This document shows, one piece after another, positions 9,228 through 22,700 of a stretch of DNA of 64,000 nt. Source of the stretch: UBA4742 sp963773335 (GTDB lineage: Bacteria; Actinomycetota; Acidimicrobiia; Acidimicrobiales; Acidimicrobilacustridaceae); the NCBI GenBank assembly GCA_963773335.1, contig CAVZAT010000004.1, positions 310,001-374,000 of the forward strand. Reading direction: 5' to 3'. A program made the position numbers and the translations under genes. Numbering within the stretch: position 1 is the first letter of the stretch; every line of letters starts with the position of its first letter. The notes under the pieces are model-generated. The model saw nothing but the letters and a program-made list of their open reading frames with translations, made no database searches and was not told the origin of the DNA.

Positions 9228-10559
9228 TCAACGACCGCCCCGACCCAGCACGCTGCGGATGGTGCGCCCCACGATGCGTCCGTCGAGACTCAACGACTGG
9301 TGGCGCAGGTAGTAGAACTCGTATTGCAGCTTCTCCAGGGCATCTCGCTCGTCGCCGGCGTAGCCGTACTTGACCTGGGCCCAGCCGGTCAGCCCGGGGC
9401 GGACCAGGTGGCGCACGTCGTAGAACGGCAGCTTCTCGCGGAGGTCTTCCACGTAGTGGGGCTGCTCGGGCCGGGGACCGACCAGGGCCAGGTCGCCCTT
9501 GAGGATGTTGAGGATCTGGGGCAGCTCGTCGAGGTGGGTGACCCGCAGCACGCGCCCGAACGGCGTGATTCTCGGGTCGCTCTCACCCGTCCACTCGTTC
9601 GGCGCCCCTTCGGGCGCGGCCCGCATGGTACGGAACTTGAAGATGGTGAACGACGCGCCGTTCTTGCCTACGCGTTCCTGGGTGTACAGGAGACGACCCC
9701 GGTTGGCGAACAGGTTGCCCAGCCACACGCCGGCGGCGGCCAGGGCCACCAGCGGCAGCGCGATCAGGGCCAGCACGAAGTCCATGATCCGCTTGACCCG
9801 GCTGTAGCGGCCGCGGTGGAGCTCGCCGATGTCGAACAGGAGCGACACCCGCTCGAGCTCGGCCACCGGGATCATGCCGAGCCACTCCTCGTAGAACAGC
9901 GACAGGGTCCGCACCCGGGTGCCGGACTGATGTGCGACGGCCACCTGGGCAACAACCGGGGCGGCGGCCTGGGCCTCTCGATCGAGCACCACGACCGAGA
10001 TCTGGTGGCGCCGGATCGCATCAAGGAGAGGCTGGTCGTCGATCCCCGCCGGCTCCATGTGTCGCACCGGCTCGACCGCCACCAGGCGGGCCGGGCGCTC
10101 GGCGCTGCGGGCGATCTCCTGGCGCAGCACGGTGGCGCTGGCGGTGTCGCTGATGACCAGCACCCGGTCGCGACCGGCCGCGCCGGCCGCGGCGTCGGTG
10201 GCGAAGGCGGCACAGATCAGGTACCAGGGCACCAACAGGATGGCCGCGCCGAAGACCACGAATCGAGGTAGCAGGGCATCCCCGACCACCAGCTGGACCA
10301 GTGAGATCCCGAGGGCGCCCAACACGGATGCCGCCACCGCCGTGCTCAGGGCCTGGCGGGCGTTGCGCGGCAGCTCCGGCAGACCCAGTCCGTAGGCGGC
10401 CAGGGCCAGCAGGACGATGTAGGCGAGGGCCCAGGCGAATCGGCTGGACCCGTGGAAGCTGTAGGGCGGGTTGGCCACGTAGGCGGCGTGGATCTTGCTC
10501 AGGCCGAGCACCACCCCGGCGATGCCGAGGTAGAGCACGGGCCGGGCGGCGCGCCGCAT
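9228..10559 (-). CDS. Polyprenyl glycosylphosphotransferase (WbaP-like initiating sugar transferase)
   Basis: 443 residues: four N-terminal helices, a central Rossmann-like region (DRVLVISDTASATVLRQ) and a C-terminal bacterial sugar transferase domain. The latter begins with a helix after SRVKRIMDFVLALIALP and contains KFRTMRAAPEG, RITPFGRVLRVTHLDELPQ (catalytic Asp-Glu region) and LALVGPRPEQPHYVE. These enzymes load the first sugar-1-phosphate onto undecaprenyl phosphate at the membrane. It sits 3 bp after the uvrA stop on the same strand and so may be cotranscribed with it, although its role belongs to the glycan island. The transferred sugar is unknown. Confidence 0.87.
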   Translation of the reverse strand: MRRAARPVLYLGIAGVVLGLSKIHAAYVANPPYSFHGSSRFAWALAYIVLLALAAYGLGLPELPRNARQALSTAVAASVLGALGISLVQLVVGDALLPRFVVFGAAILLVPWYLICAAFATDAAAGAAGRDRVLVISDTASATVLRQEIARSAERPARLVAVEPVRHMEPAGIDDQPLLDAIRRHQISVVVLDREAQAAAPVVAQVAVAHQSGTRVRTLSLFYEEWLGMIPVAELERVSLLFDIGELHRGRYSRVKRIMDFVLALIALPLVALAAAGVWLGNLFANRGRLLYTQERVGKNGASFTIFKFRTMRAAPEGAPNEWTGESDPRITPFGRVLRVTHLDELPQILNILKGDLALVGPRPEQPHYVEDLREKLPFYDVRHLVRPGLTGWAQVKYGYAGDERDALEKLQYEFYYLRHQSLSLDGRIVGRTIRSVLGRGGR

Positions 10560-10562
10560 CGG

Positions 10563-13400
<2,838 letters not shown>

Positions 13401-13406
13401 CGCTCC

Positions 13407-13412
13407 AGCCTA
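13407..13412 (-). promoter_or_regulatory. -10 box TAGGCT of a leaderless uvrA transcript
   Basis: TAGGCT on the minus strand ends 6 nt before the GTG at 13400. No SOS-box-like palindrome was recognised around it. Confidence 0.55.
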
Positions 13413-13479
13413 CCGGCGCCCACCAACTCGAACACGTGTTTGTTCCAGGGGTTTCCCAGGCGGCGCGGGTGCTCGGCGC

Positions 13480-15191
13480 TCACCCTCGCTGGTGCTCCAG
13501 CACCGCCACCCCGTCGGTCAGTCCAGGGTAGCTGGCCACCACATTCCAGCCTGGCAGGCGGGCCAGATCCGAAGCCTGGTCCGGTGACACCAGCACGATC
13601 CGGTCGACGCCCCGTCGGGGCGAGCTCGTCGGCGAAGTGGGCCAGGTTCGGGGGATCGGTCGCCACCCACACGAACCGCTCGAAGTCGCGGTAGTCGATC
13701 TGGGGCACCAGTCGGTTCGACGTGACCACCACCGGCCGGCCCAGACCGGGCGCGTCGCCGGCGCGGGCCCCGGCCGCCTGCACCGCGTCGAGCACGGCCG
13801 CGGTGTCGTGGTGCCACGCCCGCAGCCCCTGCAGCGCGGTGAGCGACGCCAGGGCGCTGAGCACCACGAGCCCGACCACGATCTGGCGGGCCAGGGCCAG
13901 CCCGTGGCGACGGATCACGGGAGCGGCCCCGTAGACCAGCAGGGGCACCGCAACCGGCAGGATCACGGCGAAGTAGCGGCCGCCCCACTCGACGCCGCCG
14001 CCGATGGCGTACTGCGTTCCAGCCACCGCCAGCACGACCAGCACGCTGGTCACGGCCAGGGTCACGGCATCGAGGCCCCGGCGGGCCTCGCGTCCCACGG
14101 CCCACAGGCAGAACCACCCGGCCGGGAAGGCCAGGGCCAGCCCGGGCACCGCGCCGGGCGGTCCGACCACGAATCGCACCACCCAGCAGGCCACCGCGCC
14201 GCCCATCGCGCCCACCACCCACCGGCTGCGGTCGTTGGGTCCGTGCAGAATCAGGGCGGCGCCCAGCAACAGCACGGCGGACAGGGCCAGGGCGGCGTCG
14301 CTGGTGGCGCCGCCCAGGTAGCTGGCCTGGAGCCATGTGGTGTGCAGCGACTGCCATCGGCCGGCCACCCACGAGCTGACCGCCGACAGCGGCACCCCCG
14401 ACGTCGGCGTGCCCAGGATGGCGCGCGAGGCCAGCCGGTCGATGACCCAGGCCGCCGCGCTGGCAGCCACCGCGGCCACGGCCACCACCGCGGCGCGGCG
14501 CAGGGCGCAGCTGGTGGGCCAGCACCCCGACCCCGACGGCCACGGCCAGGGCAGGGCCGACGAAGATGGCTTCGGTCCGCAACAGGGAGGCCACCACCAG
14601 ACCGGCGGCCAACCCGGCGACGGCTGCAGCCCGGCGGGCCCGGGTCCGGCGGGGGCCCAGCGCCGTGAGGGCCGCCAGCACCGCGCCGGCCACCGCCGCT
14701 GCCGCCAGCGTGTGGGCCAGCACCACGAATCCGTCGAAGAACAGCGGGCTGCCGAGGCCCAGCAGCCACAGCACGGTGCGATCGAGACGAGGATCCAGCC
14801 GTCGGACGATGAGCGCGCCCAAGCCGGCGGCGGCCACCGTCCCGGCCAGGCCCACCCCGAGCATGGCCCAGAAGCCCCCGATCAAGTCGAAGCCAGCCAG
14901 CAGGAGCGGATAGGTCGGGTGCTTGGCGTAGGGGGCCACGCCCATGGATCCGAGGTCGCCGTGCTCGAAGGGGCGGGCGTCACCCCGAGGGTCCATGGAC
15001 GCCAGCGGGTAGCGGTAGAGCCAGCCGTGCCCGTCGCGGAGCATGCGGGCCTGGATCACAGCCACGCCTTCATCACTGCTGAAGGCCACGTGGGGGCCGA
15101 TGGCCAGCAGGCTCACGACCAGCACCACGGCCAGAGCGGCGGCGTGGACCCACAGGGGCCGGCGCCAGGCCCGCCGTAGCGCCGCGGTCAT
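13480..15191 (-). CDS. GT-C-type polytopic glycosyltransferase-like protein, copy C (two frameshifts)
   Basis: About 570 residues of multispanning membrane protein. The first extracytoplasmic loop after helix 1 carries SSDEGVAVIQARM, an Asp-Glu pair as expected of GT-C enzymes using polyprenyl-phosphate sugars. A string of helices follows, then a C-terminal soluble part ending in GVDRIVLVSPDQASDLA and PGWNVVASYPG. The frame breaks near 14490 and near 13620; the three pieces join without loss of homology. The ATG at 15191 overlaps the upstream stop (ATGA). It resembles the gene at 15188-16868 in helix layout, so the two look like paralogues. Donor and acceptor unknown; the decaprenyl-phosphoryl sugar made at 21.9-25.0 kb is a candidate donor. 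Confidence 0.62.
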
Positions 15192-16868
15192 GTGCCGTCT
15201 CTGGTAGACGGTGTAGACGAACGGCGTCCAGCCAGGTCTGCACCTGCCGGGACACCGTGGTAGCCGGGGACCGTGGCGGCGGGTGGCCCGGAGTGGTCGA
15301 GCGACAGCAGGCCGAAGGATGGTAGCCGGCGTCGTCGACGATGCGGCTGGCCTGATCCAGCTGGGCGTGGTCGCCGACGGTCAGCCAGCGATGACCGGGT
15401 TCGTAGCTGCCCGACTCCCGCAACCAGAACTGCACGTCGGACACCACCACCGGCTCGGGGCGGGCGCGATCCAGGCGCCGGCCCGGGCCACCTCGTGGGT
15501 GCGCTGGGACATCCACACCAGCCCGAAGATCGTGACCCCGACGGCCAGCACGATGAACAGCGGCGGGCCCAGCGGGCGCACGACATGACCGGGCGATGCC
15601 CACGGTGCCCAGCAGCAGCCCGCTGGTCAGGATGTAGCGCCCACCCCACTGGGGCAGCACCCCGCCGGTGAAGTCCGTGTACCAGACCACCGGCAGGCCA
15701 CCAGTGCGATGAGGCGGCCACCTGGCCGTCCGGTCGCCTGCCAGGCCAGCGCCAGGCCGGCCGCCGCGAACGGCGTGGTGGCCACCAGGCCCGGGACGAA
15801 GCCCGGCCCCTGGGTGACGCGCAGCCAGGTACAGGACCACCACCGCGGTGGCGGCCAGCTTGGCGGGACGCTGGTCGCCGCGACGCGACGAGCGGTAGGC
15901 CACGAAGGCCAGGAGGCCGATGAGCCCGGCGATCGAAGGGTGCCGCCCGTGGGCCGTCACCGATGAGGCCCCCGGACATGGTGACCGCCTCGTTCAGGCG
16001 CACTCCCAGGTTGGCACCCGCCGGCCTCGGCGCCCGGGGCCCGGGCCGCCCGCATGGTGGTGCCCAGGACCGCGACCTCGAGCAGCTCGTTGGCCAGGAA
16101 GACCGGGGCCAGGCCGGCGGCGGAGGCGGAGCCGACGACCAGGGAGACCGGAGCGACCGCTCCTTGACCAGCAGGTACACGCACACCACCGCGGTGGCCA
16201 CGAAGGCGTAGACGAAGGCCTCGGTGCGCATGGCCGCTGCGGCTCCGAAGGCGGCGCCGGCGACCAGCCCGCGCCACCAGGTGGGCTTGACCCGGACGGC
16301 GTCGAGCAGGGCGATGGCGCCCCAGGCCATCAGGGCCAGCCCCAGGCTGTGCTCCCACAGGTCGAGGGCGTAGATGGTGACCGGCGAGGCCAGCCCCACG
16401 ATCCAGTAGGCCATCCAGCCGTCGGGGTCGCTGACCCGCCGGGCCAGGCGCCCGGGCCGCGAAGGCGCACGCCACCGCGGCGGCCATGGGCACCAGCAGA
16501 GCCAGCCGGTAGCCACCCAGCTCGTAGAGAGGCAGGGCGGCGTAGATCATGGGCAGCGAGGTGACGTTCACGTACCGATCGCCCACCCGGTAGGTGTTGT
16601 AGAGGCCGTCGAGGGTGCCGTTGCGATCCCATCTGGCGGCCCAGTACCCGAGGTTGGGGTCAGGCCGCCGCCGTGGTGGGCCATGACCTCGAGGCTGGCC
16701 ACCTTCCCGCCAGTGTCGGTGCCCAGGTAGCCCTTCGGGCTCATGGCGAACGACAGGGCCACGTAGATGGCCAGCAGCACGATGCCCGCCACCAGCGGGC
16801 GGCGCAGCCAGCCACCGGCCGAGCGTGCCCGGGACGGACACGGTCGACGACGTGGTGCCGGCCGTCAC
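15188..16868 (-). CDS. GT-C-type polytopic membrane protein, copy A (many frameshifts)
   Basis: Reassembled across frames it reads: GRWL, a helix AGIVLLAIYVALSFAM, GTDTGGKVASLEVM, NLGYWAARWDRNG, then LASPVTIYALDLWEHSLGLA, AMRTEAFVYAFVATAVV, TDFTGGVLPQWGGRYI and a soluble tail with VVVSDVQFWLRESGSYEPGH. WEHSLG and GGRYILTSGLL mirror positions in copy C. I count at least eight frame changes in 1.7 kb. The outer length (about 560 codons) equals that of copy C, which argues for sequencing indels over decay. The GTG start at 16868 overlaps the inferred stop of copy B (GTGA). Function is by analogy only. Confidence 0.5.
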
Positions 16869-18248
16869 CTCGAACGCCGACTCGACGCAACGCAGGGTGT
16901 AGCCACCCCGACGTAGTCGATCGGGCCGCAGGTGGTCGCCGCCGGACCGAGGGAGATCGGTAGGCCCGCGCCGCGGTTGGACAGAGACGCGACCGGTCGG
17001 TGCCTCGCCGTGCACCCGCAGGATGGTCACGCCTTTGATCGTCGAGGTGTCGAGCAGCAGTGGGCGGCGGGCCACGACCCCCTGGTACCACTCGAGCAGG
17101 TCGCCGAGCGGGCGGGGTTGACGGCCATGGCGTCACCCGGCCGGCGGGCCCGCGCCACCGTGGCCAGCATGGGCCCGGCGCCCTCGTCGATGGTCAGGCT
17201 GGCCGTCACGAACGGCACCACCAACATGATCATCAGGCCCAGCACCGGCGGCGGCCAGGGGTCGCAGCTCCCAGGCCCAGGCCACGAGCCGACCGAACAG
17301 GACCGGGGCGGCCCAGCTCACCATCAGCAACGACTTCGGTATGAGCAGCTCGCTGTGCAGGCTGACCTCGCTCATCGGCGCATGGCATCGCCGAAGAGGT
17401 TGCCTCAGTCAGCCATCGACCCGGTCGCACCAGGACCACCACCAGACCAGCGGCCAACAGGAATATCACGAGCCACTGCTCACTGGGCACCAGGGCCACC
17501 AGCGGGTCGACGATGGACGCGGCCCAACGCCACGTCATGTCGAGATAGCCCGACGGTCCACCGCCCAACGCAGTGTGTTGCGCAACCACAGCACGGCCGA
17601 GATCGCGTCGGCGGCCACCACTGCGGCGCGGACCGCCAGGCCGCGACGTCACGGCGCAGGCCCGGGATCAGGAACACGAAGACCAGCAGGAGCACCCCGA
17701 CGCTGTAGGAGAGGGCGCCAACAGACCCGATCGCCACCACGAGCCACCCAGCGCCCGTCGTCGGGGGTCCGAGCGCACCGTCGTCGTCTGCCGACCACCA
17801 CCATGATCGTGGCCAGGCGTCAGCAGCGCTAACATGCGAGCCTGGCGGTCATAGGTCAGGACCAGCGGGTGAGATGGCGAACAGCGCCGAGGCCACCAGC
17901 CCGCTGAGCCCGTAGCGGCGTTGCCACAGGCGAACAGCACCAGGGCGGCGATGGCGCACAGCACGGCGGGCGTGCGCAGCGCCAGGTTCGACGTGGTGGC
18001 GTGAGCCACGGGGCTGAGCAGGTAGTAGCTGAGCGGGGGGTGGCGATCTGAGCTGGCGAGGGCCCCATGATCTGCCCGTAGGGCAGGTGGGCGGCCACCG
18101 GGGAAGGTTTCGGTGGAGGGTCCCCCCAGCTGCACCGGAGCGTATACGTGACGACGACGCACGCGGCGAAGGGCTGAGGTGGGAGCTGCCGGAGCTCGAT
18201 CGAATCGTCCGAGGCAAGATCACGGTTGGTCGTCGACCTCCGTCTCAT
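16865..18248 (-). CDS. GT39/PMT-like membrane glycosyltransferase, copy B (many frameshifts)
   Basis: Begins at the ATG 18248, 12 bp after the uvrB stop. Pieces in different frames give SSDRHPPLSYYLLSPVAHA, LALRTPAVLCAIAALVLFAC, LTYDRQARMLAL and later KGVTILRVHGEAPTGRVS. The intact paralogue at 20371-21780 has HPPLDYFVRHFFG and LYAHQARMYALA at the matching places, so copy B is the same family; its outer length (about 461 codons against 469) is also equal. The His-Pro-Pro-Leu loop is typical of GT39/ArnT/PMT-like GT-C enzymes. At least six frame changes are needed. The stop at 16865 is inferred from the frame that gives a GTGA overlap with the next gene. Confidence 0.5.
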
Positions 18249-18259
18249 GGCGTGCGATG

Positions 18260-20322
18260 CTAGCCGACCTCTCGAAGCTCCCGCTTGAGATCCTTGATCT
18301 CGTCGCGCAGACGAGCAGCGTACTCGAAGCGCAGGTCCGCAGAGGCGTCGTGCATCTCCTCCTCGAGCGTCTGGATGAGCCGCGCCAGCTCGTCGTGGGG
18401 CAGCTCGGCCAGGCCGGCCACCGGCGTGTCGCGCGCCGACGCGATCGCTGGTCTGCGCCCGGCGTCGGAGCCTTCTGGGAGGGCCGTAGGTAGGCCAGGA
18501 TGTCAGTCACGGCCTTGCGGATGGTCTGGGGATCGATGCCGTGCTCGCGGTTGTAGGCCTGCTGGAGGCCTCGCCGCCGGTTCGTCTCGGATATGGCCCG
18601 CTGCATGGAGTCGGTGACCTTGTCGGCGTACATGATCACCTGGCCGTCCACGTTGCGGGCAGCTCGGCCGATCGTCTGGATCAGGGACGTCTCGCTGCGC
18701 AGGAACCCCTCCTTGTCCGCGTCGAGGATGGCGACGAGCGAGACCTCGGGGAGGTCGAGGCCCTCACGCAGCAGGTTGATGCCCACCAGGACGTCGAACT
18801 CGCCCAGGCGCAGATCGCGGAGGATCTCTATCCGCTCGATCGTGTCGACCTCGCTGTGGAGATAGCGCACCTTCACCCCCAGCTCGAGCAGGTAGTCGCT
18901 CAGGTCCTCGGCCATCTTCTTGGTCAGCGTGGTGACCAGCACTCGGGCGCCCACACCCACCCGGGCGTTGATCTGCTCGATCAGGTCGTCGATCTGGCCC
19001 TTCGTGGGCTTGACCACCACCTCCGGGTCGACCAGGCCGGTGGGCCGGACCACCTGCTCGACGATCTGGGTCGACTGGGCCAGCTCGAAGGGCCCGGGCG
19101 TGGCCGAGAGGAACACCATCTGGCCGACCCGCCCCATGAACTCCTCGAAGCGCAACGGCCGGTTGTCGGCCGCGGACTGCAGGCGGAAGCCGTGCTCGAT
19201 CAGCGTCTCCTTCCGGCTGCGGTCGCCCTCGTACTGACCGTGCAGCTGGGGCACCGACTGGTGCGACTCGTCCAGGACGACCAGGAAGTCATCGGGGAAG
19301 AAGTCGAGCAGGGTGTTGGGCGCCTCGCCGGGCGCCCGGCCGTCGATGGGGGCGCTGTAGTTCTCGATGCCGTTGCAGAAGCCCACCTCCTGCATCATCT
19401 CCAGGTCGTACTGGGTGCGCATGCGCAGACGCTGGGCCTCGAGGAGCTTGCCCTCCCGCTCGAAGGTGGCCAGTCGCTCCTGGAGCTCGGCCTCGATCCG
19501 ACCGATGGCCACACGCATCCGCTCGTCGCCGGCCACGTAGTGGGTGGCCGGGAACACGACCAGCTCGTCGAGGGAGGTGACCTTCTCGCCGGTCAGCGGG
19601 TCGACCACCGTGATGGCCTCGACGTCGTCGCCGAACAGCTCGATGCGCACGGCCGTCTCGTCGTAGGCCGGATGCACCTCGATGGTGTCGCCCCGCACCC
19701 GGAACTTACCTCGCACCAGGTTCAGGTCGTTGCGCTCGTACTGCATGTCGACCAGGCGGCGCAGGATCGACCGCTGGTCGTGGGTCTCGCCGACCCGCAC
19801 CACCAGCAGCTGGTCGCGGTACTCCTCCGGGGAGCCCAGGCCGTAGATGCACGAGACCGAGGCAACCACGATGGTGTCGCGCCGGGTGAGCAGGGCGGAG
19901 GTGGCGGAGTGGCGAAGGCGGTCGATCTCGTCGTTGACCGAGCTGTCCTTCTCGATGTAGGTGTCGGAGGCCACCATGTAGGCCTCGGGTTGGTAGTAGT
20001 CGTAGTAGGAGACGAAGTACTCCACCCGATTGTCTGGGAAGAACTCGCGGAACTCGTTGGCGAGCTGGGCCGCCAGGGACTTGTTCGGAGCGATGACGAG
20101 GGTGGGCCGCTGGATACGCTCGATCGTCCAGGCGATGGTGGCGCTCTTGCCGCTACCGGTGATGCCCAGGAGGGTCTGGAACCGGTCGCCCCGCTCGATG
20201 CCCGCCACCAGTGCATCGATGGCCGCCGGCTGGTCGCCGGCCGGCGCGAAGTCGGAGACGAGCCGGAACGGGGCGGGGGTGGGAGCGGTGATCTGAGGCG
20301 TGCGCATGGCCTGGTCGGGCAT
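18260..20322 (-). CDS. uvrB: UvrB, excinuclease ABC subunit B (frameshift near 18455)
   Basis: DEAD-like helicase of nucleotide excision repair. LLGITGSGKSATIAW is Walker A, VEYFVSYYDYYQPEAYM precedes the damage-probing beta-hairpin, VVLDESHQ is the Walker B region, and LREGLDLPEVSLVAILDADK is motif V. The open frame continues to 18220, but after GADQR it loses similarity. One frame over, AGLAELPHDELARLIQTLEE and EYAARLRDEIKDLKRELREV form the normal C-terminal UVR domain (UvrC contact), ending at 18260. So a one-base error lies near 18445-18470. The start at 20322 follows TACCCT by 6 nt. Confidence 0.96.
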
Positions 20323-20328
20323 CTGTTC

Positions 20329-20334
20329 AGGGTA
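20329..20334 (-). promoter_or_regulatory. -10 box TACCCT of a leaderless uvrB transcript
   Basis: TACCCT on the minus strand ends 6 nt before the uvrB ATG at 20322, the same arrangement as at uvrA. Confidence 0.55.
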
Positions 20335-20370
20335 CCGAGGGGGTATGACACCCGGGTGAGCCGTGGGTGC

Positions 20371-21780
20371 TCAGCCGCCCGGAACCTGATAGCAGGTCAG
20401 GGTGTAGTCACCCCCCACCGGCGTGCGGCCGGGGCATCGGGTCAGACCCGTGGTGGGCGAGCGATAGCTCGTCGGCTCGAAGATCCACACCCGCCCATCG
20501 AAGGGCGCGCCCGGCTCGACGTAGATGTACGCGTCCCAGCTGAGGGGCGCCAAGGCGGCGGGGATGGTCTGGAACCGGGGGGCGCCGTCGCTCCACACCA
20601 CCAGCGGCCAGAGCCAATGCGGGTAGACGAGCACGGCATCACCGGGCTGGACATGGGCGGCCACGGCCACCACGCCCGGCCCGGCGCCTTCCTCGTAGGC
20701 AAGTGCGGGTCCGATCGACTGGTAGCTGGTGATGAACAGCACCGCCACCACCAAGACCACGGCCAGCGGCGAGTGGCGCCGCGCCCGCTCGAACAGGGCG
20801 GCCAGCACCAGCGGGATGCCCCAAGCCGAGGGGGCGAGCGCCCGAGTCAGCAGGAAGTGAAACCGCAGCCCCAGCACGCAGGCCACCGCGAAGGGCACCA
20901 GCACCAGCCACGCCCAGATCTCCCCCAGCCCCCGATCCTGGCGCCAAAGCACCACGGCTCCGACGATCACCACCGCGGCGGCCAGCAACGACAGGTTCGA
21001 GTACACGGTCAGGAACCCGGAGATGGTGTCGCGGACCGCCGCCGGGCTGGTGAACGGGATCCAGTCCGAGTGCTGGCCCTGGGCCTGGTGCAGAAACGAG
21101 AGACCCCAGACCAGCGCCCACACGGCCCCGCACGCCGCCACCGTCGCCCGCCAGCACCAGGCCTCCCGGTCCCGGCGCCGGCCCGGCAGCAGCACCAGCG
21201 CGGCCCCGAAGATCAGGAACGTGGACAGGTCGAAGAGCCCGACCAGCAGCGGCACCACCAGCAACCAGCGCCACCGCGGCGATCCGTCCCGCGTCCAGCG
21301 CTCGGCCAGGGCCGCGGCGGCCGTGCCGCACAGGATGGCCAGCGCGTACATCCGGGCCTGGTGGGCGTAGAGCAGCTGGAAGGGCGACAGGCTGGTGAGC
21401 GCCACCATGGCCACGCCGAACCACCCGCGGTCCCACATCCACCACACCACCACCAGCAGCGCGGCACAGGCGAACACGGCAGAGGGCACGCGCAGGGCGG
21501 CCGTGTCGCCGACCCGCCCGAAGAAGTGTCGGACGAAGTAGTCGAGGGGTGGGTGGGCGTCGTTCTCCCGCAGCGCGGCGGGGATCTGTCCAAGCGGCAG
21601 GTGGGAGTACGACCCGGTGAACGACTCGTCGAAGGTGGCCACCGGGCCGCCCAGGTCCCACCAGCGGAGCACGAACCCGGCGACCACCACGGTCGCCATC
21701 ACGATCTGTTGAGCTCGGTCGGGCGCGTGGGACGAGGCGGGAACCCCGGTGCCCGCCGCGGCCAGCTCACCCTCGCGCAT
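20371..21780 (-). CDS. GT39/PMT-like membrane glycosyltransferase, copy D (intact)
   Basis: 469 residues with 9-11 helices. Helix 1 is followed by GGPVATFDESFTGSYSH, whose Asp-Glu is the expected GT-C catalytic pair, then ENDAHPPLDYFVRHF and LLYAHQARMYALAI. The C-terminal ~100 residues form a soluble extracytoplasmic region (VQPGDAVLVYPHWLWP, then CPGRTPVGGDYTLTCYQ) with two Cys. Such enzymes transfer sugars from polyprenyl-phosphate donors outside the membrane. The ATG at 21789 overlaps a TACCAT box, so the second ATG at 21780, 7 nt after the box, is the better start. It is divergent from the dprE2 operon 160 bp away, whose product could supply its donor; that link is inference. Confidence 0.68.
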   Translation of the reverse strand: MREGELAAAGTGVPASSHAPDRAQQIVMATVVVAGFVLRWWDLGGPVATFDESFTGSYSHLPLGQIPAALRENDAHPPLDYFVRHFFGRVGDTAALRVPSAVFACAALLVVVWWMWDRGWFGVAMVALTSLSPFQLLYAHQARMYALAILCGTAAAALAERWTRDGSPRWRWLLVVPLLVGLFDLSTFLIFGAALVLLPGRRRDREAWCWRATVAACGAVWALVWGLSFLHQAQGQHSDWIPFTSPAAVRDTISGFLTVYSNLSLLAAAVVIVGAVVLWRQDRGLGEIWAWLVLVPFAVACVLGLRFHFLLTRALAPSAWGIPLVLAALFERARRHSPLAVVLVVAVLFITSYQSIGPALAYEEGAGPGVVAVAAHVQPGDAVLVYPHWLWPLVVWSDGAPRFQTIPAALAPLSWDAYIYVEPGAPFDGRVWIFEPTSYRSPTTGLTRCPGRTPVGGDYTLTCYQVPGG

Positions 21781-21787
21781 GTCCCGC

Positions 21788-21793
21788 ATGGTA
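21788..21793 (-). promoter_or_regulatory. -10 box TACCAT of a leaderless transcript (GT39 gene D)
   Basis: TACCAT on the minus strand ends 7 nt before the ATG at 21780 and covers part of the upstream ATG at 21789, which argues against the longer start. Confidence 0.5.
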
Positions 21794-21878
21794 CGGCGCC
21801 GACCAACGCCGGGAACGCATCCGGCGCGACCCGGTCCGCTCCCGCGGTGGCATCTGGGCGGCGGGGACGATGCCCACC

Positions 21879-21902
21879 CCGGTTGACCACCGGGACTACA
21901 AT
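21879..21902 (+). promoter_or_regulatory. Inverted repeat and TACAAT -10 box upstream of dprE2
   Basis: CCGGT-TGACC-ACCGG (21879-21893) is a 5-bp inverted repeat directly followed by TACAAT at 21897-21902, an excellent actinobacterial -10. The ATG at 21943 would then have a leader of about 34 nt. The repeat could be an operator in the core promoter. TTGACC is too close to be the matching -35. Confidence 0.35.
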
Positions 21903-21942
21903 CCGGAGGTCAAGACCGACCCCGACCCCTTAGCGGAGCCCA

Positions 21943-22700
21943 ATGCAGGACGCCCTCGGAGAACCCCAGTCCGTCCTGGTCCTCGGCGGAACCTCCGAGA
22001 TCGGCCTGGCCATCGTCCGACGATTCGTAGCGGCTCGCACCGAGCGGGTGGTGCTGGCCGTCCGTCGACCCGACGAAGCGAAGGCGGCGTGCGACGAGCT
22101 CGAGCAGCTCGGCGCCCGGGTCGAGGTGGTGCCTTCGACGCGCTCGACACCGCCTCGCACCGTCAGCGGCTCGATCCGGTCTTCGATGCGGGCGACCTCG
22201 ACGTGGTGGTCCTGGCCTTCGGCACACTGGGCGACCAGGCCGCGTTCGAGTCCGATCCTGAGCTGGCGGTGCTGGCCGCCCGAGTCAACTACGTGGGCGC
22301 GGTCTCAGCCGGACTGATCGTGGCCGACCGCTTCCGGCGCCAGGGCCACGGGACCCTGGTGGTGTTGTCGTCGGTGGCAGGCGAGCGGGCCCGCCGGACC
22401 AACTACGTGTACGGATCGACCAAGGCAGGCCTCGACGCCTTCGCGCAGGGCCTGGGAGACGCACTCGTCGACGCCGGTGCCCGCGTGCTGGTGGTCCGCC
22501 CGGGCTTCGTCCACACCCGTATGACGGAAGGGATGGACCCCCAGCCCTTGTCCACCACCCCCGAGGTGGTGGCCGAGCAGGTCGTGAGGGGTCTCGGGCG
22601 CGGCCGCGACACGGTGTGGGCCCCCCCGCTGATCCAGGTCGTCTTCATCGTCCTACGGCACCTGCCGCGCCGGCTGTGGCGGATCGTCTCCGCCCGTTGA
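21943..22700 (+). CDS. dprE2: DprE2-like decaprenylphosphoryl-2-keto-pentose reductase, SDR family (frameshift near 22135)
   Basis: Short-chain dehydrogenase of about 252 residues. NAD(P)-binding LVLGGTSEIGLAIVRRF at the N-terminus, VVVLAFGTLGDQ, VNYVGAVSAGLI, VVLSSVAGERARR, and the catalytic YGSTK. The GTSEIG variant and the neighbours identify DprE2, which reduces the keto intermediate released by DprE1 to decaprenylphosphoryl-arabinose. The first 60 residues and the rest lie in different frames, joined near 22135 (EVVPS to FDALDTASHRQRL). It is the first gene of a tight three-gene operon; its TGA overlaps the TTG start of ubiA. Confidence 0.82.

Noticed and set aside
21879..21902. TTGACC and TACAAT as a matched -35/-10 pair before dprE2
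   Set aside because: Only 8 bp separate them, too short for sigma-70-type promoters; only the -10 was kept.
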